A program made the position numbers and the translations under genes. The notes under the pieces are model-generated. The model did no database searches. It saw only the letters and a program-made list of their open reading frames with translations, and was not told the origin of the DNA. From Bacteroidales bacterium (lineage in GTDB: Bacteria > Bacteroidota > Bacteroidia > Bacteroidales > JAADJA01), in contig JAGQVE010000004.1 in assembly GCA_020438105.1 (NCBI GenBank), positions 1-64,000 of the forward strand: a DNA stretch of 64,000 bases. Reading direction: 5' to 3'. Shown here one piece after another: positions 51,238 through 60,457 of this stretch (the stretch's first letter is position 1; each line of letters starts with the position of its first letter).

Positions 51238-54200
51238 ATGTGTATGAAAAAGTTTACAAAGTTATGGCGCTCATTTTTGCTTATTTCGATGGCGTGGGCC
51301 GCTATTTCCGTTTCCGGTCAGGTTGTTGAAAAAAACAACACCCGACAAAAGACTTTTCAGATGACTGAAAAGCAAATTAGTGCGGAAAAATCAATAGAGT
51401 TGAAAGCAGAGCAAAAAGCAATGCAGAAAAAGGAAATTCTCCTTAAGAAAGCTGAAGCAATGAACCTTAAAAGTGAAGAGGTGAATGCATTACTGGAAAA
51501 GGGATTTTCACTGAAAGAATTAAACGATGAAGTTGAAATGTCTGCAAAGGCTCTTGAGATTTTAGCAGATTTAAATCAACAAGAAGAACTTAAGGGTATC
51601 AATTTATCTCCTGATGTTCTGAGTCCTTATGTATTTGCCCAATCATCAGGAACATATACTGAAATTACCGGTGGTACTGTATTAGGTAGTGAAACCAGTG
51701 ATGACCAGTATTTTGTTGATCCGACAGTTCCTCTGGGAGGTTCTTTACGTACTGGAGTTGGATTTGATATTGGATTTAATTTTGATTATAATGGATATAC
51801 ATTTGACAAATTTGGTGTGAATAACAATGGATGGATTGGTTTAGGACAAAGTTCGGAAACCCCAAGCGTTGATATGAACACATCAAGTTCATATAATCCA
51901 TTGAGTTCTACAACAACAATTTCACCAGTGCAGCTCAGATCCAGGATTGCTCCGTTTGCCAGAGATTTGCAAGCGCAAACCGGTGCAGAGTTAAGGTATG
52001 AATTAACGGGTACTTCACCAAACCAAGTCCTCATTATTCAATTCAAAAACTATAAAAGATATGGATCAACAGGTACTGGTGATTCTTATAGTTTCCAAAT
52101 AAAACTTTACGAAACTTCAAACGTTGTTGAACTCGTTTATGGAACCATTACAAATAATACCACTTCAACAACTGTTCAAGTTGGTCTCGGAGGTACTTCA
52201 GCTACTGACTTTTCGAACCGTACCACTTTAACAGATTGGGCTGCTACGACTGCAGGAGCAACTAGTTCTGAAACTTGTACAGTTACTGACCTGATTTATC
52301 CAGCAAGTGGTTTAACATTTGGCTTTACTCCCCCAGCTGTATTTCCTCCATCTGTTCCTTCAGATCCATCTCCAGCTAATCTCGCATCTCCGGTCCTCAT
52401 TACTACTGATCTTGGGTGGACTTTCGGTGATGGTACAGATACCTATGATTTATTGTTAGATGTTGTTAATCCCCCTGGGTCCATGGTAATTTCGGGCGCA
52501 ACTGCAACCAATCCTGGCGCTTATAATCCGCCAGCAGACTTGAGTTATTCAACAACTTATTACTGGCAGGTAATTGAGCATGGTGTTGGTGGAGATACTT
52601 ATGGCCCTGTGTGGTCATTTACCACATCAACTAATCTTCCTTATGCGGCAACAAATCCTTCTCCTGCTTCAGGCGTTTCAGGGGTTGCAATTGATGCAAA
52701 TTTGACATGGGATTTCGGATTAAATACCGAGACCTATGATTTATATTTTGACGTGGTTAATCCTCCTTTGGTTAAAGTTGCAGATAATTTAACTGCAGTA
52801 GGTTCAGGATTATATGATCCACCTGCTGATTTGGATAATAATCAAATTTATTATTGGCAGGTTGTTTCTAAAAATGCTGCAAAAGCTGAAACTCCAGGTA
52901 CAATATGGAATTTCACAACAGTTTGTGGAGCCCTTGCTCCTTCATGGACTGAGGGATTTGAATCAGTTGTAACACCAGCATTTCCTGACTGTTGGTTTAA
53001 AGAAAATGGGGGCTGGGTTACTACGACTAATTCAAACTCAACTTATGATGCTGATGCAAGAACAGGAACACAGTTTTTAAGAAATAGTTGGTCAGCAGTT
53101 GATGAGTATATGTGGACGCCAGGATTTGACCTTACTGCCTCTACATCGTATGATTTTGTATTTTGGTGGGCTGGAGATAATTATGCCGGATGGACAGGAG
53201 ATGTATTTGTGAATTCAGACCAGGTATCAACAGGTGCTACACAAATGGGAGCTTCATTTGTTGAAGCAGGAACAACCACAACTAAGGTATATCAAAAAGT
53301 TACCAGAACATTTGTTCCAACAACAAGTGGTACTTATTATTTTGCCATTCGTGTTAACGAACTTACCGGAAGCCCATGGTACTTGAGCTTTGATGACTTT
53401 TCTTTAGATCTGACCCCTACCTGTGTTGAACCAACCGGGCTTTCCGTCACCAGTATCACACAAACAACAGCTAATTTTAACTGGAATCCCCAGGGTACAG
53501 AAACTATATGGCATATAGAAGTTGGCATTCCTGGTTTTTTACCTGGAACAGGTGCACAAACGCAGCTATATACAAAAACAGTATCTGGTGAACCAACCCC
53601 AACTGTAACTCAAGCTTTATCAGGTTTAACTTCCAGTACGTCCTATGATGTTTACGTTCAGGCTGATTGTGGAACAGATGAAGTAAGTGGATGGGCCGGT
53701 CCGGAGAACTTTGCAACACTTTGTAGCGCTGTAACCTCTTATCCTTATACTGAAGGTTTTGAAGATGTAACCTTTCCTCCAATTTGCTGGGATAATGATA
53801 CTTGGGTACAATCACTTTATGGAGGCGCTCATTCTGGAACTGAATGGGCATATTCAAATCTTTCAGGTTCGAATTTGACCACTCCCGAGTTTGTTTTGAA
53901 TGATAATTACACACTGGACTTCTGGTACAGGGCAGAAAGTTCAAGCTATCCGCAGGATTTTGATGTCTTGCTTAGTACTGATGGTGTAACTTTTGGAACA
54001 ACCCTTGCCTCGTTTACGGGTGTTACAAACACAACTTACGCCAATGAAATTATTAATCTTGATGCATATAATGGATCAAGTGTCTGGATCCGTTTTGTTG
54101 GTTTATATGGTACCGGAGGCTTTGATTTTGGAGTTTGTATTGATGATGTTACCGTTGATTTAACACCTACTTGTCCTGATCCAACGGATTTAGGAGTAGC

Positions 54201-56424
54201 CAACAATATTGGTGGTTTTATTGATCTAATGTGGAACAGTGGTTCCGGTCAATCAGATGTAGAGTGGGGAGTTAGCCCTTATACCTTGGGAACCAATGCA
54301 GCAGTGCCTGCTACAGGTGGTGTTTTGAATATTGGCCCACTAACAACGGGTGAAACATATGATTTCTATGTGACAGATGACTGTTCAGGATCCTTTAGTA
54401 ATCCGGTTGGTCCATTCACTTTCACATATTATCCGGCACCTGCCAATGATTTATGCTCAAGCCCGCAACCAGTTAACGGACCTTATCCGGTAACAGGTAT
54501 AGCAGGTACAACACTGGGTGCTAATGAAGATTGCCCGGTATTCCTGCCAGTTGAAAGTGGGTATGTTTGGTATGCTATTGATTTACCTTACGCTCACAAT
54601 TATATAGTAATGGACATTTTCGGAGATGCCTTACTTGACAACGGATGGATTGTTGGTACTGATGTTATGTGTAGCTGTGATGCCAATGATTATTATTATG
54701 CAACAAGCTGGACATTTGCTCCTCCAAGTGTAACCGGTCTTACCTGGGAAGATGTACCGGGACCAGGAACCTTCTATTACCCGATGGCAACCGGAACATA
54801 TCAGGAAAACTTTACCTTTGATGTAAATGTAACTGGACCTCCGGTAGTAGACCCTGCTCCATTATCACTTAACAATACACTTGTTGAGAATCAAAATGGA
54901 TCCGAAGATTTAGCTATTGGTAATATTGGTGGTTTTGATCTTGCCTACATGGCGAATATACAATACAGTGGAGGCACTGAAACAGCATCTCCTTCTAATG
55001 TTGATTATTGGACAGGTTCAACGGATGGTACTACATTTACAGATGTTAGTGAAGTTCGTTGTATTGGGGATGCTGAGTCAGGATGGATGCGTTTTGATGT
55101 TTCTGGCGTAGTTCTCCCTCCTGGTGCAATTATTTCTTCCATTGAGTTAAATTGTTATGTAAATGCTACAAACTGGCCTTACTGGTACATTAACAATTTA
55201 ACAAGTGATCCTCTGATTACAGATCCTGCAACTCTAGACACAGAAATAAGGGATGTTACTGAGTATTATAATTATAACACGGAGTCAAGTACCTATGCAG
55301 CAGGTTGGAAATTATATGAGTTGGGTGGAAATGCAATTACCGATTTTGAAACAGCTTTAGGTTCAGGATGGTTTGCACTTGGATTATTTGATGAAGATGG
55401 AGGAACAAGTTACTATGTTAATTTTGATGGACACAATGATGCAAATCCTCCATACCTCACCATAACATACGTGGTTGGCGCAACCGGCTGGCTGTCATTA
55501 AATGGTGGTGAATCTGTTACAGGAGACGTTCTGGCAGGGGATCCCGCTGATCAAATTATGGTAGGTTTTGATGCTGCCGGATTAGCGCCAGATGTATATA
55601 CTGCCAATATCAGGGTAACTTCAAATGATCCTGTTATGCCAATCATGGATGTTCCGGTAACATTAACGGTTGTTGCAGGTATTGCCGCAGAGTTAACGGT
55701 TCTTTTGGAAGGACCTTATGACGCTGCCGGTACGATGTTCCAAACTTTAAATTCAGGCGGTTATATTCCATTAAACCAACCTTATAATCCTTCATTACCA
55801 TATTATGGAAATGTTGCTCCTAAATGGTTGTATGCAGGAACTGAATCTGTTGCTGCTATTCCTACAGATGTTGTTGACTGGGTAGTTGTTCAGGTTCGTG
55901 ATGCTGCTGATGCAGCAAGTGCATCCTCCGCAACAATAGAAGCCGAACAGGCAGCATTTGTATTAGCCGATGGCTCTATTGTAGGTCTGGATGGCATGAG
56001 CCGTCTTGGATTCGCAGGTGTGACTATAGATAATGGTTTGTTTATGGTTGTTTATCACCGTAATCACCTTGGTGTAATGTCAGCTACTGCGCTTACCAAT
56101 GTTGGAGGATTTTATGACTATGATTTCTCATCCGCTGAAACCCAGGTTTATGGTGGCGCAAACGGTCATAAGGACCTCGGTGATGGATACTGGGGAATGA
56201 TTGCCGCAGATGGTGATGCCAATGGACTAATACAAGCAACTGATGAAACAGGTGCCTGGAAAACCGATCTGGGAGCATCAGGTTATCTTGGTGGTGACTT
56301 TGATATGAATGGGCTTGGACAAGGTACCGATGAAACTGGATATTGGGTGCCCAACCTAGGTGGCGGCGGACAGGTTCCTGCCAAAGCTTCAGATACTGGC
56401 TATCAAAGCCAGATTCCTAAATAA
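51238..56424 (+). CDS. Very large secreted multidomain adhesin-like protein with EGPYD/dockerin-like C-terminal module
   Basis: 1728 residues. The second ATG (51244, MKKFTKLW) aligns with the start of the paralogue at 56592 and may be the true start. After a signal peptide comes a Lys/Glu-rich helical stretch (about 30-125) and a beta domain. Two fibronectin-III-like repeats follow (YDLLLDVVNPPG and YDLYFDVVNPP, about 375-560), then two MAM/jelly-roll-like domains (WTEGFESV and YTEGFEDV), each followed by an Fn3 unit. Next is a PANDLC-starting domain (about 1075-1200), a region near 1220-1415 and an Ig-like domain. Residues about 1485-1728 form the shared module: LLEGPYD, VVYHRNHLGVMS, QVYGGANGHK, and dockerin-like loops at 1658-1669 and 1687-1698 (D-x-D-x-N-G pattern). 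GGGGQVP and GYQSQIPK follow. No T9SS type A tail. Likely a surface adhesin. Confidence 0.85.
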   Translation: MCMKKFTKLWRSFLLISMAWAAISVSGQVVEKNNTRQKTFQMTEKQISAEKSIELKAEQKAMQKKEILLKKAEAMNLKSEEVNALLEKGFSLKELNDEVEMSAKALEILADLNQQEELKGINLSPDVLSPYVFAQSSGTYTEITGGTVLGSETSDDQYFVDPTVPLGGSLRTGVGFDIGFNFDYNGYTFDKFGVNNNGWIGLGQSSETPSVDMNTSSSYNPLSSTTTISPVQLRSRIAPFARDLQAQTGAELRYELTGTSPNQVLIIQFKNYKRYGSTGTGDSYSFQIKLYETSNVVELVYGTITNNTTSTTVQVGLGGTSATDFSNRTTLTDWAATTAGATSSETCTVTDLIYPASGLTFGFTPPAVFPPSVPSDPSPANLASPVLITTDLGWTFGDGTDTYDLLLDVVNPPGSMVISGATATNPGAYNPPADLSYSTTYYWQVIEHGVGGDTYGPVWSFTTSTNLPYAATNPSPASGVSGVAIDANLTWDFGLNTETYDLYFDVVNPPLVKVADNLTAVGSGLYDPPADLDNNQIYYWQVVSKNAAKAETPGTIWNFTTVCGALAPSWTEGFESVVTPAFPDCWFKENGGWVTTTNSNSTYDADARTGTQFLRNSWSAVDEYMWTPGFDLTASTSYDFVFWWAGDNYAGWTGDVFVNSDQVSTGATQMGASFVEAGTTTTKVYQKVTRTFVPTTSGTYYFAIRVNELTGSPWYLSFDDFSLDLTPTCVEPTGLSVTSITQTTANFNWNPQGTETIWHIEVGIPGFLPGTGAQTQLYTKTVSGEPTPTVTQALSGLTSSTSYDVYVQADCGTDEVSGWAGPENFATLCSAVTSYPYTEGFEDVTFPPICWDNDTWVQSLYGGAHSGTEWAYSNLSGSNLTTPEFVLNDNYTLDFWYRAESSSYPQDFDVLLSTDGVTFGTTLASFTGVTNTTYANEIINLDAYNGSSVWIRFVGLYGTGGFDFGVCIDDVTVDLTPTCPDPTDLGVANNIGGFIDLMWNSGSGQSDVEWGVSPYTLGTNAAVPATGGVLNIGPLTTGETYDFYVTDDCSGSFSNPVGPFTFTYYPAPANDLCSSPQPVNGPYPVTGIAGTTLGANEDCPVFLPVESGYVWYAIDLPYAHNYIVMDIFGDALLDNGWIVGTDVMCSCDANDYYYATSWTFAPPSVTGLTWEDVPGPGTFYYPMATGTYQENFTFDVNVTGPPVVDPAPLSLNNTLVENQNGSEDLAIGNIGGFDLAYMANIQYSGGTETASPSNVDYWTGSTDGTTFTDVSEVRCIGDAESGWMRFDVSGVVLPPGAIISSIELNCYVNATNWPYWYINNLTSDPLITDPATLDTEIRDVTEYYNYNTESSTYAAGWKLYELGGNAITDFETALGSGWFALGLFDEDGGTSYYVNFDGHNDANPPYLTITYVVGATGWLSLNGGESVTGDVLAGDPADQIMVGFDAAGLAPDVYTANIRVTSNDPVMPIMDVPVTLTVVAGIAAELTVLLEGPYDAAGTMFQTLNSGGYIPLNQPYNPSLPYYGNVAPKWLYAGTESVAAIPTDVVDWVVVQVRDAADAASASSATIEAEQAAFVLADGSIVGLDGMSRLGFAGVTIDNGLFMVVYHRNHLGVMSATALTNVGGFYDYDFSSAETQVYGGANGHKDLGDGYWGMIAADGDANGLIQATDETGAWKTDLGASGYLGGDFDMNGLGQGTDETGYWVPNLGGGGQVPAKASDTGYQSQIPK

Positions 56425-56437
56425 TAAGTATAATTTT

Positions 56438-56480
56438 AAAGACAGGTGCTTAGTATTATTGAGTACCTGTCTTTATTTTT
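56438..56480 (+). terminator. Intrinsic terminator after the large surface protein
   Basis: AAAGACAGGT (56438-56447) pairs perfectly with ACCTGTCTTT (56465-56474) around a 17-base loop, followed by ATTTTTT. Confidence 0.75.
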
Positions 56481-56511
56481 TGGGTGACGGTTAAAAAATT
56501 TATTATTTTTA
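56479..56511 (+). promoter_or_regulatory. Putative promoter of the gene at 56592
   Basis: TTTG (56479-56482), a 21-base spacer, then TATTTTTA (56504-56511), which lacks only the last G of the -7 consensus. Confidence 0.4.
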
Positions 56512-56591
56512 CGTGATTTTATCAAATCCACTAAATCGAATTAAATTTTCCTCAAAATATTTAATTTAGTATTAACCTAAAATTATACCCA

Positions 56592-59500
56592 ATGAAAAAA
56601 TTTACAAGATTACTTTTGTTAACTTTAGTTGGAGTTATTATTTATAGTTCAGCGGTATTAGCTCAGAGTAAGGCAAAGCTGCAGGACATGGGTAACTCCT
56701 CCCAGGCTATTTTGATTCCTGATGAATCAAATGCACAACAAAAAGCTTTGAAAATTCAAAAATTTAAGATGGAAAATGGAGTTGAAAATGTTTCAAGTCC
56801 ATTACAAACTGCATCAGGCGATAAAGTTATGAGTGCGGGTGTCGCTCCTCAAAAGTTCTTTACAGGACCTGTCGTTAATCCCAATGCTTCTCCGAAAGGT
56901 TCTACAGCCTGGGCTTATGGATTTTTTGGTTCTGGCTTTATATCACTTGATGTTTCTACTCCTGGTACTTATTTAACATCTGTGCCATCAGCTCCATGGG
57001 CATCTTATGCAGGAGCCTATGACAATTTATCCCCATATTATTACTATATTCTGTCAAATTCAGACGGATATTTATACATGATTAATGTGTCTGATGGATC
57101 AATATTGAAAAAAGTAGGTTTACCTGATTTTTCTGCAGGATCACCAGGTGCTTCACCTACCGGTATGGCATGTGATCGCAATACCGGTATAATGTATGTA
57201 ATGTGTTATGGATCAACAAGTGATTTGTTTACTATTGATGTCAATGACGCTAGCACTACCTATGTTGGATCTGCAACAAGCGGATTATTAATGATTGATA
57301 TTGCTATTGACGGTGCAGGTGTATTGTATGGTCATTCTCTATCTGATGAAATTTATACCATTGACAAAGGTACAGGGGCATCCACATTACTCGGGGCAAC
57401 CGGATTTGATGCTAATTACGCACAAGGTATGGGATACGATCCGTTAGGTGATGTTGTTTACCTTGCTGCCTATAACAATACAAGCAGTCAGGGAGAACTT
57501 CGAAGTGTTAATACTACAACAGGAGCTACTACACTTATTGGAGCTTTTGTCGGTGGTGAAGAAGTAGATGCTTTCTCATTTCCAACACCTTCTGCTAACC
57601 CTACTCATGATGTATTTGCAGGAATTGTTACCAATCCTGTCAGCGGAGAAAACACTTCAACAGAAATTGTTACCGTAACTATTTTTAATATGGGTACCGT
57701 AAGTGAATCAAATGTTCCGGTTTATTACAGCTTTGAAGGTGGTTCTGCTGTTAATGAAGTAGCACCCGGCCCTATTCCAGCAGGCGGTAGTTATTCTTAT
57801 TCATTTACAACCACCATTGATGCCAGTGGGGTTGGAACACATGACATACTGGTTTGCACTGACTTATCTACTGATGATATTCCTGGTAATGACTGTGTTA
57901 ATCATTTTTTTGAAACAGTTCCTGCATGTGTGCCTATTACTGCATATCCTTACACATATAATTTTGATGATAGTAAAGCCGGAGATAATTTAACAGATGC
58001 ATGTACCCCCGATGGTTCTGTTCCATTAAACTTACTCAGTTGCTGGCAAAACTTCGTCGGACCTGATGAAGATATTGACTGGAATGTTATTACTGGAGCT
58101 ACACCTTCTTCTGGAACCGGCCCTACAGGTGATCATACATCAGGATCAGGACAGTACCTGTTTACAGAGGCATCTGCCTGTTATTCAAGTCTTGGAACAA
58201 TACTAAGTCCAGAGTTTGATTTTACCTCCCTTACCAACCCGGAGCTGGAATTCTGGTATCATATGTATGGTTTAGATATGGGAACAATGTCAGTTGATAT
58301 CTCAATAGATGATGGTGCCTCCTGGACAAATATATGGACCCTATCTGGAGATCAGGGGAATGTATGGAATCAGGTTATACTCGATTTAGTCGCTTATACT
58401 AGCGAATCCAGTGTTTATCTGAGATGGCAAGGATTAACAGGTTTAAATTATGCTTCAGATATGGCTTTGGATGATGTAACACTGCGCGAACAACCTGGTT
58501 GTCCGTTACCACTCACTCCAATGGTTGACAACATCCTCAATAACCAGGCTGATTTAAGCTGGATAGATAACATAGGAACAATGTGGGATGTTGAAATTAT
58601 TGAAGCAACAGATCCACTTACTGGTGTTCCAACAGATGAAGATTTATCAGCTACAACTTTTAATGCTACAGGACTTAAGCAATTAACAGAGTACCATTGG
58701 CAGGTGAGATCAGATTGTGGTGGTGGACTGGTATCTGATTGGGTTCAGGGACCTAATTTTACAACATTAAATAACGGAGATTGCGTGTGGTCGATTTGTT
58801 TAAGAGATGATTGGGGAGACGGATGGAATGGGGGTTCAATCGATGTATATGTTGGAACTACCCTGGTCTATGATGATTTAACCCTGGCCGGTGGAGCAGG
58901 TCCGGAATGCTATGATTTTATGGTAACGAATACCTCATTAGTTGATATTACTTTCACTGGAGTAGATTATCCTGAAGAATGTATGTATTTTGTTTATGGT
59001 AATTATGGTACGCTTGAATTTGTAGATGGAACAAATTATGAGATTCCGTCGGGAGTAGTTGATTTGCCAACTTCTTGTGATGCTCCTCCAGTTCCTGCAA
59101 ATGATCTTTGCACAACGCCTGAACCAATCTCAGGGCCTTACCCGGTGACTGTAAATGGTACTACAAAAGGAGCCACATCTGATGCTTGTACAAGTAATCC
59201 GGTGGTATTTTACGAAGTTGACCTTCCATATGCTTTTAATTATGTAACAGTTGATTTTTGTCCCACATCTGATGATTTAGGTACTCCTATATGGAGTGTT
59301 TGGGCCGCATTATTGACTGATTGTGCATGTAACGGCTACTCAAACACTTACTTGGATTGGTATGGTTGCTATTATGAATATGCTCCATATTATGAATTTT
59401 ATGGAATTCCTGGACCTGGGACCATCTTATTACCTGTATCAATAGGCGATATTAATACGTCAGCACTCAATACAAGGCAAATGGACTTTCAGTTTGATAT

Positions 59501-60293
59501 AGATATTTATGAAGTATTTCAGGCCGATCTGAAAGTATTTCTTGAAGGGCCATATGATGCACCATCTGATTTGATGTTATCAACCCTTAATACGAATGGA
59601 TATTTGCCTTTAACTCAACCCTTCAATCCAACTTTACCATACTATGGAAATGGGTCGCCTAAATGGCTATATGCAGGTACCGAAAGTGTAGCATCAATTC
59701 CATCTACTGATATTGTAGACTGGATATTAGTTCAAATTAGAGATGCTGCAACAGCGCCTGATGCTTCAAGTGCAACAATTGTAGGTAATTACCCTGCTTT
59801 TGTATTATATGATGGAACTGTGGTAGCACGTGATGGAGTCAGTTTTGTAACATTTCCTGCACTCAAACTAGCCAACGATCCGTATATAGTGGTTTATCAA
59901 AGAAATCATTTGGGAATCCTGTCAAGTGGCCCAGCAGTTTTTAATGGCGTCAGCGGAGCATATGAATTTGATTTTTCTTCTGGTGAAACACAAGTATACG
60001 GCGGTGCTAACGGACATAAAGAGCTCGAGCCAGGCGTTTGGGGAATGATTGCTGCTGATGGAGACGCCAATGGGCTTATTCAAAGTACAGATGAAACTGG
60101 TGCCTGGAAAACGGACCTTGGCTCTTCAGGATACCTTGGTGGCGATTTTGATATGAATGGTTTGGGACAAAGTACAGATGAAACAGGTTATTGGGTGCCA
60201 AACCTCGGTGGCGGCGGACAGGTTCCTGCCAAAGGCGCAGATAATTCGTTTATCAATCAAAATTCAGGATATCAAAGTCAAATACCAGACTAA
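56592..60293 (+). CDS. Large secreted multidomain protein with EGPYD/dockerin-like C-terminal module
   Basis: 1233 residues. The signal peptide MKKFTRLLLLTLVGVIIYSS closely resembles that of the preceding gene. The order is: a propeller-like region (about 100-335; YLYMINVSDGSILKK, YVMCYGST, YTIDKGTGAS), a CARDB-like Ig domain (about 335-450), a MAM-like domain (YTYNFDDSKAG, about 455-635), an Fn3 unit, a Trp/Cys-rich domain (CLRDDWGDGWNGGS), a PANDLC domain as in the 51238 protein, and the shared module from about 977. Its dockerin-like loops are at 1156-1167 and 1185-1196. The end is GGGGQVPAK, a 13-residue insert and GYQSQIPD. No T9SS type A tail. It shares three domain types with the preceding protein, so they arose by duplication and shuffling. 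Probably surface-attached. Confidence 0.85.
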   Translation: MKKFTRLLLLTLVGVIIYSSAVLAQSKAKLQDMGNSSQAILIPDESNAQQKALKIQKFKMENGVENVSSPLQTASGDKVMSAGVAPQKFFTGPVVNPNASPKGSTAWAYGFFGSGFISLDVSTPGTYLTSVPSAPWASYAGAYDNLSPYYYYILSNSDGYLYMINVSDGSILKKVGLPDFSAGSPGASPTGMACDRNTGIMYVMCYGSTSDLFTIDVNDASTTYVGSATSGLLMIDIAIDGAGVLYGHSLSDEIYTIDKGTGASTLLGATGFDANYAQGMGYDPLGDVVYLAAYNNTSSQGELRSVNTTTGATTLIGAFVGGEEVDAFSFPTPSANPTHDVFAGIVTNPVSGENTSTEIVTVTIFNMGTVSESNVPVYYSFEGGSAVNEVAPGPIPAGGSYSYSFTTTIDASGVGTHDILVCTDLSTDDIPGNDCVNHFFETVPACVPITAYPYTYNFDDSKAGDNLTDACTPDGSVPLNLLSCWQNFVGPDEDIDWNVITGATPSSGTGPTGDHTSGSGQYLFTEASACYSSLGTILSPEFDFTSLTNPELEFWYHMYGLDMGTMSVDISIDDGASWTNIWTLSGDQGNVWNQVILDLVAYTSESSVYLRWQGLTGLNYASDMALDDVTLREQPGCPLPLTPMVDNILNNQADLSWIDNIGTMWDVEIIEATDPLTGVPTDEDLSATTFNATGLKQLTEYHWQVRSDCGGGLVSDWVQGPNFTTLNNGDCVWSICLRDDWGDGWNGGSIDVYVGTTLVYDDLTLAGGAGPECYDFMVTNTSLVDITFTGVDYPEECMYFVYGNYGTLEFVDGTNYEIPSGVVDLPTSCDAPPVPANDLCTTPEPISGPYPVTVNGTTKGATSDACTSNPVVFYEVDLPYAFNYVTVDFCPTSDDLGTPIWSVWAALLTDCACNGYSNTYLDWYGCYYEYAPYYEFYGIPGPGTILLPVSIGDINTSALNTRQMDFQFDIDIYEVFQADLKVFLEGPYDAPSDLMLSTLNTNGYLPLTQPFNPTLPYYGNGSPKWLYAGTESVASIPSTDIVDWILVQIRDAATAPDASSATIVGNYPAFVLYDGTVVARDGVSFVTFPALKLANDPYIVVYQRNHLGILSSGPAVFNGVSGAYEFDFSSGETQVYGGANGHKELEPGVWGMIAADGDANGLIQSTDETGAWKTDLGSSGYLGGDFDMNGLGQSTDETGYWVPNLGGGGQVPAKGADNSFINQNSGYQSQIPD

Positions 60294-60301
60294 AGCATAA
60301 G

Positions 60302-60337
60302 TTGATTTCTGCCGGAACAAGCTCCGGCAGAAATCAA
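60302..60337 (+). terminator. Strong intrinsic terminator
   Basis: A 15-bp perfect stem (60302-60316 with 60323-60337) and 6-base loop, followed by an AT-rich tract with a T run. It ends the gene at 56592 and shows that an upstream in-frame TTG at 60302 is not a start. Confidence 0.85.
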
Positions 60338-60373
60338 TTAATTATTATTTTTTTGTTAAAATTTATTCAATTA

Positions 60374-60405
60374 TTTGGAAATTACTTGCGAAGAACATAC
60401 TTTTG
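60374..60405 (+). promoter_or_regulatory. Promoter of the gene at 60458 (TTTG-N20-TACTTTTG)
   Basis: TTTG at 60374-60377, a 20-base spacer and TACTTTTG at 60398-60405; the start codon is 52 bases on. An excellent consensus match. Confidence 0.75.
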
Positions 60406-60457
60406 TCTTATTAATCATCATACCATTCATGATTTTCGTTTCATAAATGACTTTATA

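Noticed and set aside
53504..53944. 146-codon frame opposite the large surface protein
   Set aside because: Low-complexity shadow of a Thr/Gly-rich coding region; no start signal.
60302..60457. In-frame N-terminal extension of the 60458 protein from a TTG at 60302
   Set aside because: It runs through a 15-bp terminator stem and a consensus promoter, and the ATG at 60458 begins a perfect signal peptide.
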